A stretch of 20,444 bases of DNA from Pelargonium nanum (GCA_036897485.1 JAYMTF010001965.1:1-20444), one strand, 5' to 3'; positions 8,974 through 20,179 are shown, counted from the first letter of the stretch. Notes: generated by a model from the sequence alone, not told the origin. Numbers and translations are program-made.

Positions 8974-9300
8974 TTTGTGAATCTTTTTTTAGGCTGATTT
9001 TTGGAGCCACTCCTCAAACCTCTCTGTGTCTTTACTCAAAATAGAAATTGGAGAAGCAAAGAAGAAGAAGAGACCTCAAAAGCTTGAAAGCCAGAGATGG
9101 ACAAGAAAGATACTAAAAATTGAACCAAAAATTGAGCTTTTTAAAGATATTGAAAAGATCACTTCTTCACCATTTTTTTGTTTTGTTTTTTTGGAGGTTT
9201 TGGTTGGGTCGTGCAGTTTATGGTTGGCTCGTTTGTTGATTTCGTGCCACCATGTTGTGATCAGCTTATGATGTTTGTGGGACCCACCAATCTGTCATGT
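8974..9300 (-). promoter_or_regulatory. GPX 5' UTR and proximal promoter region
   Basis: The minus-strand GPX transcript should begin in this stretch. No canonical, well-placed TATA box was found. The start codon context is CACAAAATGGGAG (A at -3, G at +4), and TAA lies in frame 15 bases before it. The plus-strand frame at 9026-9271 is antisense to this region and is not supported. Confidence 0.4.
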
Positions 9301-10176
9301 CCTCCACACAAAATAATTAAAAATAATTAAACATTTTGTTTTTATCTCTGTATGACTGTATATGTTTCTCTCACATATTTATTGGCCAGCTGAGCTTTGG
9401 TACACAAACTGATAATATTTTATCTAATTTAAAATGAAATGTTTGTTGTATTTATTTTTACTTCAAAATTATATATTTTGTTTTATTTTAAGAAATAAAA
9501 TATGAATAAATTGTTATTTACAACAATGAGTTTGTTTTCAAAATAATCTCATTAAGTTTGAAAAACCAAAAAAAATCATTTTCATTGCTTTGCGAGATGA
9601 AACTTGGTTCTTCGATTGATCGGGTGTAATTTCTCCAAATCGATTGCGTAAAAAAATTCTTGTAATTGTCTCAATTTTGGTGAGCAATTCCTAATACTCA
9701 ACAGTAGGTCGGACCAAAAACACACGTTTTTTATCTACCGAGTTACTTGTTTTTGTCAATCCTAACTTACTCCCACCACTTAACGGGGGGACAAGTTAGA
9801 GCCGATAAAAATTCTCCAATAAAAACACGAGTTTCTTTGTCTCAGTCCATTTTAGACCCACGTCCCACACTGAAGTAAGCAAATAAAACCGGTACCAAGT
9901 ATTAGTATAAATTCTCGTTGTACGATATGAAAGTAATAGTATTGTATGATCTCGTCGAGGCTTGCACGAGCCCAATTCATAAATATAAAAAAGTTGGAGG
10001 AATGTTAATGATTTGCACGTTGTAGAAATAAAAGAGACATGTATAAAATTTAATAGGAGAATATGATTAAGAATATGACCAACAACCATTCTTCTTGCAC
10101 ACCTTACTTAACAAATACATCAACAGTATCTTTATTTCCACCACCAAATCCACGAGTATATAAATATTCATACATG
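9301..10176. other. Gene-free stretch between GPX and the HULK 3' end
   Basis: Strongly AT-rich left part (9300-9590) with no gene. A short imperfect hairpin is visible near 9762-9800, with arms CTAACTTACTCCCACC and GGGGGGACAAGTTAG. Distal GPX promoter sequence may lie here. Minus-strand frames at 9796-10261 show no domain or codon pattern that I would support. Confidence 0.45.
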
Positions 10177-10499
10177 CGAGAGCTGTCAATTTGAACCTGA
10201 ATATGTAGGTGTCCAAAAACCCGACCTGCAATTTTTGGGGTTTGGGTTGCACAAAATACACCCAACCCCGTACATTTCACACTGAAAATCCAAAACCCCT
10301 AACCCCACTTCTTTCGGGTCGGGTCTTTTCAACCCGAAGTCAGAAAAGCTTGATCTAAACCCAACCCAAAACACGAAGGGCCAACTCTAAAATAGACCCA
10401 ACCATGTACATTTTGGGCTGAAATCCAAAACCCACAACGCGCATGTATGTATACGTAGAAAACCCCAACCTGAAACCTGAATAGTCAGCCCTAATACGC
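10177..10499. repeat. Dispersed GGGTT/CCCG-rich repeat, copy 3
   Basis: Left end AGAGCTGTCAATTTGAACCTG and right end CCTGAATAGTCAGCCCT are imperfect inverted repeats (complement of the right end: AGGGCTGACTATTCAGG). The interior is full of AACCCAACCC, CGGGTCGGGTC and AACCCCAACC. This copy shows both ends best and suggests an ~320-bp non-autonomous element. No clear target duplication was found. Confidence 0.55.
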
Positions 10500-11080
10500 A
10501 CATGTACGCATACAGACAAGAACATAACATTCTTCTAGATAATAAAACACATTTCTATATTTTAATCAAAAATCAGTTCTCATCTTCAAAATCACACAAC
10601 TTCAATGTGTACAACAATTCCGCAATAGAAATATAGAATCAAGAAAAAATGTCGGTTTTAGCGTTGAAACCGATGAACGATAAGGAAGAAAACCATGTAA
10701 ATAAATTATATGACTAAACAAAACCTACGGACTGTTTCGAATTCTTTTCTCTTCTTATTTTTGTTCACATGACATCCTAGAGCTATACGACACCTTCTTC
10801 CTAGTCTCCGCCATGTAATAATATGACTTTCTTCCCCACTCTCTGCAATTTGCAGAGGGCGAGACGCAATATATATAAATATATACATAATTTGGCAGAT
10901 CGACATGTTCATGAGAAAATGTACCTTGAAGAGCAAGGAACATTTGCCACAGAATAACTCAGTTCCTTTGAACAAGCAAAGCTGCAAGACCCGCATAAAA
11001 GAATGGCAGATATGAAAATGTTTTTTAATGAATATGTTAAAAGCAAAACACACCGTAGGGTGGTGAAAGGTCAAAAAATG
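10500..11080 (-). other. 3' flank of the HULK gene, with a possible 3' UTR intron
   Basis: This should contain the HULK 3' UTR. On the minus strand, TTCAAG followed by GTACAT at 10924 and an acceptor TTGCAG ending at 10843 could define an 82-nt intron inside the UTR. The minus-strand open frames at 10706-11074 look non-coding. No perfect minus-strand AATAAA was found close to the stop. An AAATAAA lies near 10130. Confidence 0.35.
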
Positions 11081-14000
11081 TCATCTTCGCCGCCAAAAAT
11101 TTGGAGCTGCAAAACAAGAGAGATATCTTCAGGATATAGAGGCTATGTTGCATAGACGCAAATAGGAAACAAGAGACACGACACGGCACAGATGAGGCCA
11201 CACAATATTTATTATACGTTTAGTGCATGTAATTTATATACGACACGACCCAACACTTTTTGCATGATAGAACCAATAAGTGTGCGTGTTTGGGCGTGTT
11301 GTGCCTATCATAACACGACTAATTAGTCGTGTGTGTGAGTTTTGGAAGCCCAACACAAACATAACACGATTACAAAATGTAAACCTGAACACGCTAATTT
11401 CGTGTCGGGTTACAACATGAATTGCCAACTCTAGTTCTACGATACATGACGAGCTTTGAAATATATGAGATGTGGAGAGAACAAAAAATCTACCTATAGT
11501 TGCAACCGGAATCTCACCTTCATAGGGATGTCTCATTGGCATTGAGTTTCTGTGATGCACATCCCGGGGAGGATAAGACCACCCTTGATTATGCAACCTT
11601 GTTGGCTCACGTGAGGGGCCAGTGTACAGATCATGTGGATAATATGTTTTCCCTTTGACGGGATATCGGGGACCTGGGGCAAAGAGAAAACGAGCAATAT
11701 TATGATATTATGTAACCCGAAAATAGCAACATCAACAAACTGTATTTTACTCAAAAGTTACCAGAAAATGAGGGTCCATGAAACCTCCAGTTCTCACAAC
11801 TCTCATAGTCATAGGGGGGTGGTTTGAATCTATCAAGGTTACTGTGAAAGTTTCCGCCACCCATGTTCTGCGTGCCATGAAATTTTTTGTGGAAGGAAGG
11901 GGGTGGAACCTCCCGCCGAGACTTCACACGATGCTCGACCTGAATATAAGAGAACTGATCTGAAGGTGCGAGATGGGGTGGCTGGGGAGGGTAAGGCTTG
12001 CTATGGAATCTAGCACCATCATTGTTCCGAACATTATTCGCTGGTCGACCAGAAAAACTACCAAAAGTGCTGGCAGAGTCAGGTATCGGCCTGTGCATGT
12101 GATGATCCCTACATTCGGGAGCATGATAACGTGCTGCATCGGATGTTCGATTCATTCTAGGTGCAACTGAGTGCTGTTCCACAGGCTGCCGTGAGTCGTC
12201 TTGCATATTCTGCAATTGAACATCAATTAAAATCACTAATTGCAATAACATGATAGAATTAGAATGAAATTAAATGCAGAAAAGCACAGAGACGTACATT
12301 TGTACCCGAGCGAAGGTGTGAAGCAGAATATGAATTGGAAACTGTACGTTGAGGGGGGAGGGAAGGTGGTGGAGGAGGCGGAGGCGGAGATGATGGCAGC
12401 ACATACCGAGGTGGTGGAGGAGCAAAGGGGCGTGGAAAGTGCAGGTCAACCCGATCATGTGAAGATTGTGAAGAACTGACACCAGCAACAGCACTTCCTG
12501 CATTCATTTCAACATCACACGAAGGAGCCACATCCTCCATTTCAAGCTCACCGTCGACATCTTCCAAGATATGTCTGTGTTTTTCAGTTACACGAGTTGT
12601 TTCCTGTTCTTCAGGGGTGTCGGGTTTGTGTTCGGGAGTGACGGCCTCGAAGCTCTCCTCATCTGAATCACTCACTTCACCTTCACCCTTGAGCATACGA
12701 GGCATACAAAATCCAGGAAGCTGAAAACTTGAATTGCTGAGGCAAAAAATGTACTTCAATACGCAAATTTGTACCAAAATTTAGAATGATCATGTGACAA
12801 GATAAGGCCAGCAAATTCAAACCTTCCATATTCGTCAACAAGCATACCATCCATTTCTCTAACAGGATCATCTAAAGACCTTTCTGTTCTTAGTGAGCGG
12901 CGAGAGTAAGCACCAGCAGAAAATGCAACACCGTGAGAATCAAGTTCTCTAATATGGTAGCGAACAACAGACTCCGGTAGGATCCTTCTATCCAACCAAA
13001 CCCTCAAAACCTGCAGAATATAATAGGAATGACGGGTAAAACACCAAACCAAAAACAATATGAGCTCTGAAAAGGAGAACGGGTAAAACTCTAAAATCCA
13101 TAAAACTTCTACACTCGCCTTTAAACATTGCCTGCGGTTTTCCTGAGCAGTACTTCCAGGAGGGGCGGCAGCTGACAGTAGACGGGGCAGCAATGATTGA
13201 ATAGCTGACAGGTACATACCACCGACATCACCTGGAAATTTGAACTCAATTAGATCATAACCATATATGGGGAAATCCATCTCATTTCTTTCCGAAACTA
13301 CTTTCCACCCTGCCAGACGAGGAAAAGATGAACTTTGCTTCTAATTCTTCAGCTACCTTTTCTCCCCATGAAACTTACACAATACAAAATGCAATGTAAC
13401 ATTTGCTAAGTGATAGCAACTGAAATACATTACCTTTCATATTTTGAGAACACTGAGTAATGGAATCCACAAGAAAGAACATATCCACTCTTCTATGCAG
13501 GCTCGATTCACTTTCCAAGTTACGAGCAAGAACTTCCACCACCTAAATTAGGAAAACTTTATACATCAATGCCATAAAAAATGTTTATTCATCCATAACA
13601 GGTGAAATCAATCAATTACAAAACAAAACATAAAAATCAGTTACACATGTCCCCAACAGGTAATAAAAATATTAACTCAACTCGTCCCCATCATTTATTT
13701 CGATTTAGCTCTCTTTCTCTCACAATAATCATACTAACTGCTTCCAAGAATTTACACTCTCAAACTAAGGTTCCAATTATATATTAACAAATTGGGACCC
13801 CTGCTTTTGTCATTGCAAGAGAGAAACTATAAGTACAAAGAACACTACGAGTACCATCGTATACACACACACAACTGGATGTCAATATATCAAATAATTA
13901 GAAGAAGAAAAATCCTAAAAGCATACAATGTTTTGATATTAAACATGACAGCTTAATACTTATTTCATAGAATTATATCAATTAGAATTGAAAGTTCAAA

Positions 14001-17000
14001 CCAGTAACTAATACAATGAAAGATAGGTACAGATATAACAACAAAAAATGGAACACAAGCACAACAAACTAAAGTCAAACGGTAGATATTCCAAAACTAC
14101 AACATATACTGAAATAGAATGTGTAATCCTGAAATATATATTGAACTCCACCTTACTATGAATCACAGAGTTAATAAATTGACCAGGAAACGCTGACAAA
14201 CAAAAGATTCCTACAAATGGCATAACTATAATCCTACCTTAGCAGCAACACCCCATTTCCCACAGTTCATAGCTGTTCGTGTTGCTCGACCAATACTTTC
14301 TTTCTTCCCTGTTAAGGTTCCAAGAATGGCCTCAAAGGATGACAAAGCAGACTGTGCTTCTGCATAATTGTTCCACTTGCTATATAATTTTGGTCTTTCA
14401 GTCACCACTGGTTCACTCTTTTCTTCATCAGCAACTCGAATAACGAAGCTTTTATTTTGGTCTAAAAGAAGACTAGGGCTAGAGCAACCATTGGATTTTG
14501 GAAAATTGGCACTTTCTGAAGTAGAAATATGACATGTTAAGGTACTGGGAGATGGAACTCGTGTAGGAGAATCTACCCCATCAATAGGGCATGGACTTGA
14601 CTGAACATCTGAGGTAACCTTGTCACTCAAGCGATCATCAGAAGAAACAGAAGCATAACTTCTATCCTTCTGCCCTCCTTTCAATTCTTCTTTATCACTA
14701 ACAACCTCACACCTAATACAGAGAAGCAAAAAAACTAGTGAAATTGGAACAGGCCTTAAGAAACTGACTAAACAGGAAACCATGCAGAGAAGCATAAAAA
14801 CTAGTGAAATTGGAACAGGCCTTAAGAAACTGGCTAAACAGGAAACCATGCAGGCCAGAAAACCCAATTTACATTAGCCCATAGAGTGCATTTCAAGTAC
14901 ATCTCATATCTTGAAACTCAAACAACACAAACATCTCAAGCATTTGATTGAATTTTCTAATTGTGCAAAGGCTTTATTGATGAGGCAAAATACCATCATG
15001 CCCTGGCATTCTACAGCAATGGACATTCTTAGCCAGATTAAAGCAGACTCAAAACAAGGGAGTAAAATAACAAATAGAAGTGCAAAACTGGAAAAACTTA
15101 CATTCCATTAACTTGGCAATTTTCGTCAACTTGAGACTTCAAAGATTCGATATTCTCACAACCAGTGCCATCAGATCTGCAGTGTTGCAAATTTGTATCA
15201 TCTCCAGGTGAAACTTTAGCCACTTCCCCAACCCCTTGTACGATGTCTGGACATAACCTGGTATCCTCTGAAGTAACACACTCTTTATCAGAATTCTCAG
15301 CTCTACAATTGATCAACTCAATATCTTCACTACCACCTTCATCATTTGTAGGGAATAATTGATCAGATGAATCTTGATTTGATGTGGGATTGGCCTGTCC
15401 TCTGACAAGATCAGGCAACAAAGAACCTGGACTTTCAATGCTTACCACAGTTTGAACAGTACCAGCAGATGGTGCAATCAGATCGTTTCCATCAACATTA
15501 TCTATAGTCTCTGCTGCAAAATCTTTGTCAAAGTTCTTTTTTGCCCTCTTAAAATCTTCAGTGGGTTTATCAGAAGCCCTCACTCCTACAGAACAGGTAG
15601 TTTCGAGAGAACTTATGGCATTCGAACAGGTAAAGAATCCAGAAGCAGCTATCTGAGAATAGTTTTCGGCAGAACAGTCCACATTTTCCAGTCCCAAACC
15701 CTTCCCTTTTCCGCTTTGCACTGCTGTATCAGGACACCTACTCATGGGAGAAACACAGCACCCATTAATTGAAGTTTTACTGGTCAATGACGCTTCAATA
15801 ATTGCTTGACCTTCTTCAGCAACATTAGCTGACATAGCTTCCAGAGCACGATTTATTCGTTTAGAAGGAGGTAATGCAGCTTCACCATCAGCGAAACAAC
15901 CAGATGATTGGTTTTTGTAAAGTTTCCAAAGATGACCCCAATTTCCCGAAGATGGAGTACAATCCTTGGAAGATGATGTCATATCTGAAGTTCCCTTAAC
16001 CAAAAATGAAATTCTCTCAGTAGTACCTTTGCTGTCACAGTTTAAGGCTGAGCTGATCTGTCCAGCTGAACTGATAGCACCTTCATTGGAAAGTTTCTCC
16101 TCCACCTGTGAAAGGCTATTGAGTTCCTCAACAGATGAAGCTGATGCTATGGTTTCCAGAACAGGTTTGCTCATTCGCACCCTGGCTCGCTTCACCAATG
16201 GCAGGTGCGCATCTCCATCTTCCTTGGAATTCCTTTCATCTGCTTTTTCACAAATATATTGTGAAGTCTGGCCAGTATCATTCACCCCTCCCTCCAAACC
16301 TGCCTCTTTGTCTGGTATAGCAGTACGCTCCGTCGCCTCAATCATGCCCACCTCTCTGTTTGGCTTCCGTTTCTTTCTAATGACAACAGCTTGTATCTGA
16401 AGATCAAGCCCTTTGCTCAACTCAAGATCCCGCTCCAAATATTCAACAGTCTCTGGGTGCTCTAGTATACAGCCAGAATCTACAGAGCGGCCTTCGTTCG
16501 GACTAAGGGAATCAGATTCCACAGTGACAATCTCAGATTCTATAGGACTGACATTAGAAGCCAAAGCAGTTGAACCCCCATCATTAAAGTCAGAAATATC
16601 CTCTGGTGATTTCCTGATCCGTTTATTTCTTCTAGATCTATCCCGCACCCCATTAGCAGCTTCATTTGATGGCGGCATCACAAAATTCTGGAACCAAGCA
16701 GGCTCCACCCCTGATGAGCTTCTTGACCTTCGAACAGGTGCTGCCCTCCTTTGTGCAACAGAATTTTGTTGTCGTGAGCCTCCAGATCTTTTTCTTGACG
16801 TGTAAGCAGCTAACAAAGGGGTTTCTTCAACACTCTCATTAGGTTTCTCCTGCAAATTCTCTTTCTCAAGCAAAGAATCTATTTGTTTTACAGCATCCTC
16901 AGCACTTAGATCGCTTCTATCTCTTGCCGAGTTTGAAGCATTTAATCGCGAATCAAGAATTTCTACAGAAACTTCTGCTTCATCCTTCAACACATTCATT

Positions 17001-19023
17001 ATTGACGAGTCTGTTGAATTCCTATCATTTGTCTGAGTCACCTCATTACCAGAATTAATAACATCACTTTGATCCTTTTTCTTTGACTTCTCATAACTAT
17101 CAATAATCTCCTGTACCGAACGAACAAAATCAGCACCCTTCCCCTGATGTTTGACCAGAAGAGATTCTTTCTTCTCTTCTGTAAATGGTTCGACATCAGC
17201 CGGGTTGCAGAATCCTCTGCATCATAATAAATCCATTAGAATGAACACTCTAGCCAATCATACTCTTGCAAGGTGCAGCAAGAGAAATTGAACATAGACA
17301 ATTATGATCAACCCAAGCAAATTTAATCTACAAAGATAAGCAGTCACTATCATTGTAACTCCAGACACATGTGATTTCTTAACTGTATTGTTGAACTGGT
17401 ATGATTAAATGATCTTAGACCCTATTATTTTCAACAGAACTTAGTACTACGACATCAAAGGGTATGTACATCACACTAGAAAAGCACAACAGAGCATCAC
17501 ACAAGGATTACTAAGTACTAACATAATTCACCAACACACAATTCAAGCACGTATGTACACACAAGCTCAGTAATTTTGTCATCTGGTTACAAATGAAAAC
17601 ACAAATCCTCTTGAACAAATGAAAATTTCCATGTAAATTTGCCATCTGATTACAAAAGAAATAATGTAAAAATCCAAAAACAGCAATGGTTATGAAATTA
17701 TATGGATCTGATTTGATACTAAACTTAAAGATCTGAAATCCCTAGAATAATCAAATCAGTAATAATACAAAAACGAGGATGATAACTACGACTCTAAAAT
17801 ATAAATGTCTATCTTAAAATGCTAGAGAATTTAGTTAAGCTTGTATCAGGACATATGATTGATTAATAGTTAACTTTTATAACTATTCCCTACAGCAATC
17901 ATAAAAAGTTACAATATTATGCCAAAAGATATTGACAATCACTCACATTTGTTGAGTTCCAAAGAAGTAGACAAATACTTTCTTCCAATCAGTAGAATAG
18001 CCCCACTTTTCCGGCTCACTTACCTACCATCAACAATAAGCACAATGATTGGAAGTAAAAAGTGTTGTTACCAAAGACATTTCATCATAAAAAAAAAACT
18101 AGTAAAAAGCAGAAATCTTTTGCAACTTAAACATTTGACGCTTATTTAATACAGACCTTAGACTATTTCACTTGTCAAATATCCGACAAAGAACAGTTTC
18201 TCTTACACCTAACAGTTTTCTCTTCACAAGGGAGTGAATCCGTCATTAACAGAAGGAACTAAATGAAGTTCGTAAAGCTAATACTTCTATTTACTTTCAG
18301 ATCAACAAGAACACCAAACCACACAAATCCTTGCACTATATCGAACCGCTCAAACACAAACACAAGAGTCATGAAACCGCAAGTTCAATTGAAGCCTAAA
18401 GCCGAAATTCTACTAGATCATTCCATCATGACTGAACCATCGAACAAAAACGGAGCACCTTTTCCAACTTAAACATTTCATCTGTAAACTAACATCAGGG
18501 AACCATACCATATTCTCTAATATTGATTCAAATACAGCAAATTTCTACTTTCTCCCAAATCTCTGGTCCCTTATTTAATACAAAAGTCAGTTGAAATTCA
18601 ATTCAGCATATTCTAGCACACTAAAACACAACTACAAACAGAGTGGCAGTAGAAATATCCAAAATGAATAATATCTTCTAATTTTCAGATCCACAACCAC
18701 TAGAACATCAAACCAAGCAAGTCCTCACACAGTATTAAACCCAATAGCCAGAAAATCAAAAAGCAGCTACCAAGCAATCTTTAAAACCTAAAACCTACAA
18801 ATTCCAACTCTGTATCAACCTCAAACTAATCAATAAACAAAACTTTCAACACTCAATTCACAGCAACAAGCAATCCACAATAACAAACAAACAAACATAC
18901 CGTGGCAGGCCAAGCAGGAAAGCCTTTGACTTTAGCAAGAACAAGATCGCCGACTTTCCATCGGCGGCGAGCAGCAGTCGCCGCCGCAGCTTTGCTGGCT
19001 CCTTTCCGGCGGCTCGGCGCCAT
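11081..19023 (-). CDS. HULK: HUA2-like PWWP/CID protein (HULK family), complete
   Basis: Eleven exons join in frame: 19023-18901, 18023-17947, 17216-15102, 14712-14238, 13542-13434, 13231-13119, 13010-12823, 12736-12298, 12209-11762, 11673-11518, 11106-11081. Together they total 4269 nt, 1422 aa (Arabidopsis HUA2 about 1390). It starts MAPSRRKGASKAAAA, the family's near-invariant N-terminus. The PWWP domain (about 22-90) has WKVGDLVLAKVKGFPAWPA and FFGTQQIGFCNP. A long disordered Ser/Glu-rich middle carries basic NLS-like clusters near 260-270 and 346-354. The CID/RPR domain (about 885-1030) includes VDMFFLVDSITQCSQ and VLRVWLDRRILPE. An acidic stretch, polyproline (about 1160-1200) and an RNA-factor-like Arg/His/Pro tail follow, ending APNFWRRR. 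HUA2 and HULK proteins are nuclear regulators of flowering time and pre-mRNA processing (FLC, AGAMOUS). Exons 10-11 are the least certain. Intron 6 is GC-AG. Gene order next to GPX favours the HULK2/HULK3 branch. Confidence 0.95.
11171..11432 (+). repeat. Dispersed CACGACACG-rich repeat, copy 3, inside HULK intron 10
   Basis: It starts GACACGACACGGCAC and ends GTTACAACATGAATTGCC followed by AACTCTA. It includes CACGACCCAACAC, CACGACTAATTAGTCGTG (a perfect palindrome) and AACACGATTACAAAATGT. It is collinear with copies at 1260 and 19640. It makes up about 260 of the 411 nt of the last intron, so it was inserted into, or expanded, that intron. Confidence 0.7.
13011..13118 (-). other. GC-AG intron 6 of the HULK gene
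   Basis: The exon 6/intron junction on the minus strand is TTTAAAG|GCGAGTG and the acceptor is CTGCAG|GTTTTGAG. Using the GC donor gives RRQCLK-VLRVWLD, the expected CID sequence. The nearest GT (GCGA|GTGTAG) would break the frame and the motif. The flanks AAG|GCGAGT are a strong match to the known GC-donor consensus. Confidence 0.85.
14721..14852. repeat. 66-bp tandem duplication beside the exon 4 acceptor of HULK
   Basis: Copies 14721-14786 and 14787-14852 differ at only about two positions (both begin GAGAAGCA and contain GGAACAGGCCTTAAG). On the transcribed strand the array ends 8 bases before the acceptor AG of intron 3. The duplicated unit therefore holds the branch-point and pyrimidine-tract region. 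The low divergence points to a recent event. Confidence 0.93.
18107..18735. repeat. Degenerate internal duplication in HULK intron 1
   Basis: Several blocks recur in the same order about 340-430 bp apart. CTTTTGCAACTTAAACATTT (near 18117) matches 18460, CTTATTTAATACA (near 18140) matches 18570, and TTCAGATCAACAAGAACACC (near 18297) matches TTCAGATCCACAACCACTAG (near 18686). This suggests an old direct duplication. No coding content was seen. Confidence 0.45.
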
Positions 19024-19192
19024 ACAGTTCAGTCAAATTAGGGCACGCCGGGACTGAAATTGATATGCAAAAGAGGCCAATTCCACCGCCGATACACTCC
19101 GGAACTCAGCCCCAAGCTCTCGGAAGTGAAGAGGAGTGGCTTGGCACTCTCTAGGGCTCACAAGAACCGATATGGTAGATATCTTGTAGCTA

Positions 19193-19427
19193 AAGCTGGC
19201 AAATTTAGGGTCGGGGCCGGATCGGGCCGGGTTGTTGAACCATGTACCGGCCCTATTAGTTCTCATGTTAGAGTCGGGTTTCAAGGTTTATGCATAAATT
19301 ACGCTACTTTTGCGAGTTTATTGGACCCAACATTTTAAATGATGAACTCGACCCGGTTAACTTTCGGTTGGGTTAGGGTCAAGTGTCATATACCCATCAA
19401 ATTTGGGTCCACAACGCCAACTCTACT
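19193..19427. repeat. Dispersed GGGTT/CCCG-rich repeat, copy 4, in the HULK 5' flank
   Basis: Left end AAGCTGGCAAATTTAGGGTCGG; right end GGGTCCACAACGCCAACTCTA. The outer parts are imperfect inverted repeats (complement of the right end: TAGAGTTGGCGTTGTGG). The interior has CGGGCCGGGTTG, CTCGACCCGG and GGTTGGGTTAGGGTC. It lies only about 170 bp upstream of the HULK start codon. Confidence 0.6.
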
Positions 19428-19639
19428 TGTAATTCTTGATTAGGATTGATTATTCGAGTTTTGGGTTAAAGAGCTCAATTTTTTAAGACCATAGTTGACA
19501 ATTTGAAATGTCGGTTTTTTCGTTTCAGTTTGAAAATACTTCTTTCAAAATCAACTGAATATAGATGCGGATATAGTTGATAATTCGTGTTTGTTGTATT
19601 TGTGTCATATTGAAGGTTGACTATGTGTTGCATGCTAAA

Positions 19640-19885
19640 TACTAAAGAGGCAAGTCGATGAACACAAACACTAGTGTGACATGTTTAGCACAATAACTAA
19701 ATGAGTTGTGTTGATGCGATACATTTGACAAAAACAAAACACTATCAAATATGTTTTGTCTAATTAACCGTGTGCGTGTGTGATTTGAAAGTCAACACGA
19801 ACATGACACAATTATAAAATGTATGAGCCCAAATACACTAGTTTCATGTTATGTGCCGTGTTACAACACGAAGTGTCAGCTTTAT
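19640..19885 (+). repeat. Dispersed CACGACACG-rich repeat, copy 4
   Basis: It contains TAACTAAATGAGTTGTGTTG (cf. TAACTAAATGAGCTGTGTCG in copy 1), AACACGAACATGACACAATT and GTTACAACACGAAGTGTC. Many CACG words have decayed to CACA or CATG, indicating an older copy. Confidence 0.65.
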
Positions 19886-19934
19886 GTGTAGGTTGAAGAT
19901 AACTAATTTGGTATTGGAGATAACGAAATGGCAG

Positions 19935-20105
19935 CATCACGACACGAACCCAATATATTTATAAACACAAACACGACATGTTTAACACGATAATTAAACG
20001 GATAGTGTTGACACAACACTAAATGACACAAACACGACTCAACATATATCTAGCACAACCCAACACGTCAGACACGTTATTAGGATTTTATTGAATATAG
20101 AGTTT
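19935..20105 (+). repeat. Dispersed CACGACACG-rich repeat, copy 5 (partial)
   Basis: It begins ATCACGACACGAACCC, contains CACGACATGTTTAACACG, and ends CAACACGTCAGACACG followed by TTATTAGGATTTTATTG. The end matches the middle of copy 1 (1396-1430). The right part of the family is absent, so this copy looks truncated or interrupted just after the neighbouring copy. Confidence 0.6.
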
Positions 20106-20179
20106 GTAATTTCGTTCTATGTACATGCCATGTTCCATATGGTAAGATTTTACTGAATCTACAGTTTGTAAAAGCAAAT

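Noticed and set aside
11633-12479. Plus-strand frames opposite HULK exons 8-10
   Set aside because: Antisense to well-supported coding exons, with composition set by the proline-rich and Arg/His-rich tail.
14713-14867. Met-initiated hydrophobic extension in front of HULK exon 4, resembling a signal or membrane segment
   Set aside because: It is the 66-bp intron duplication read in frame. The exon 3/exon 4 junction at 15102/14712 joins phase-correctly, so it is intronic by default.
15452-16805. Plus-strand open frames of 61-144 codons opposite HULK exon 3
   Set aside because: They are shadows of the long minus-strand coding exon; no domain or splice support.
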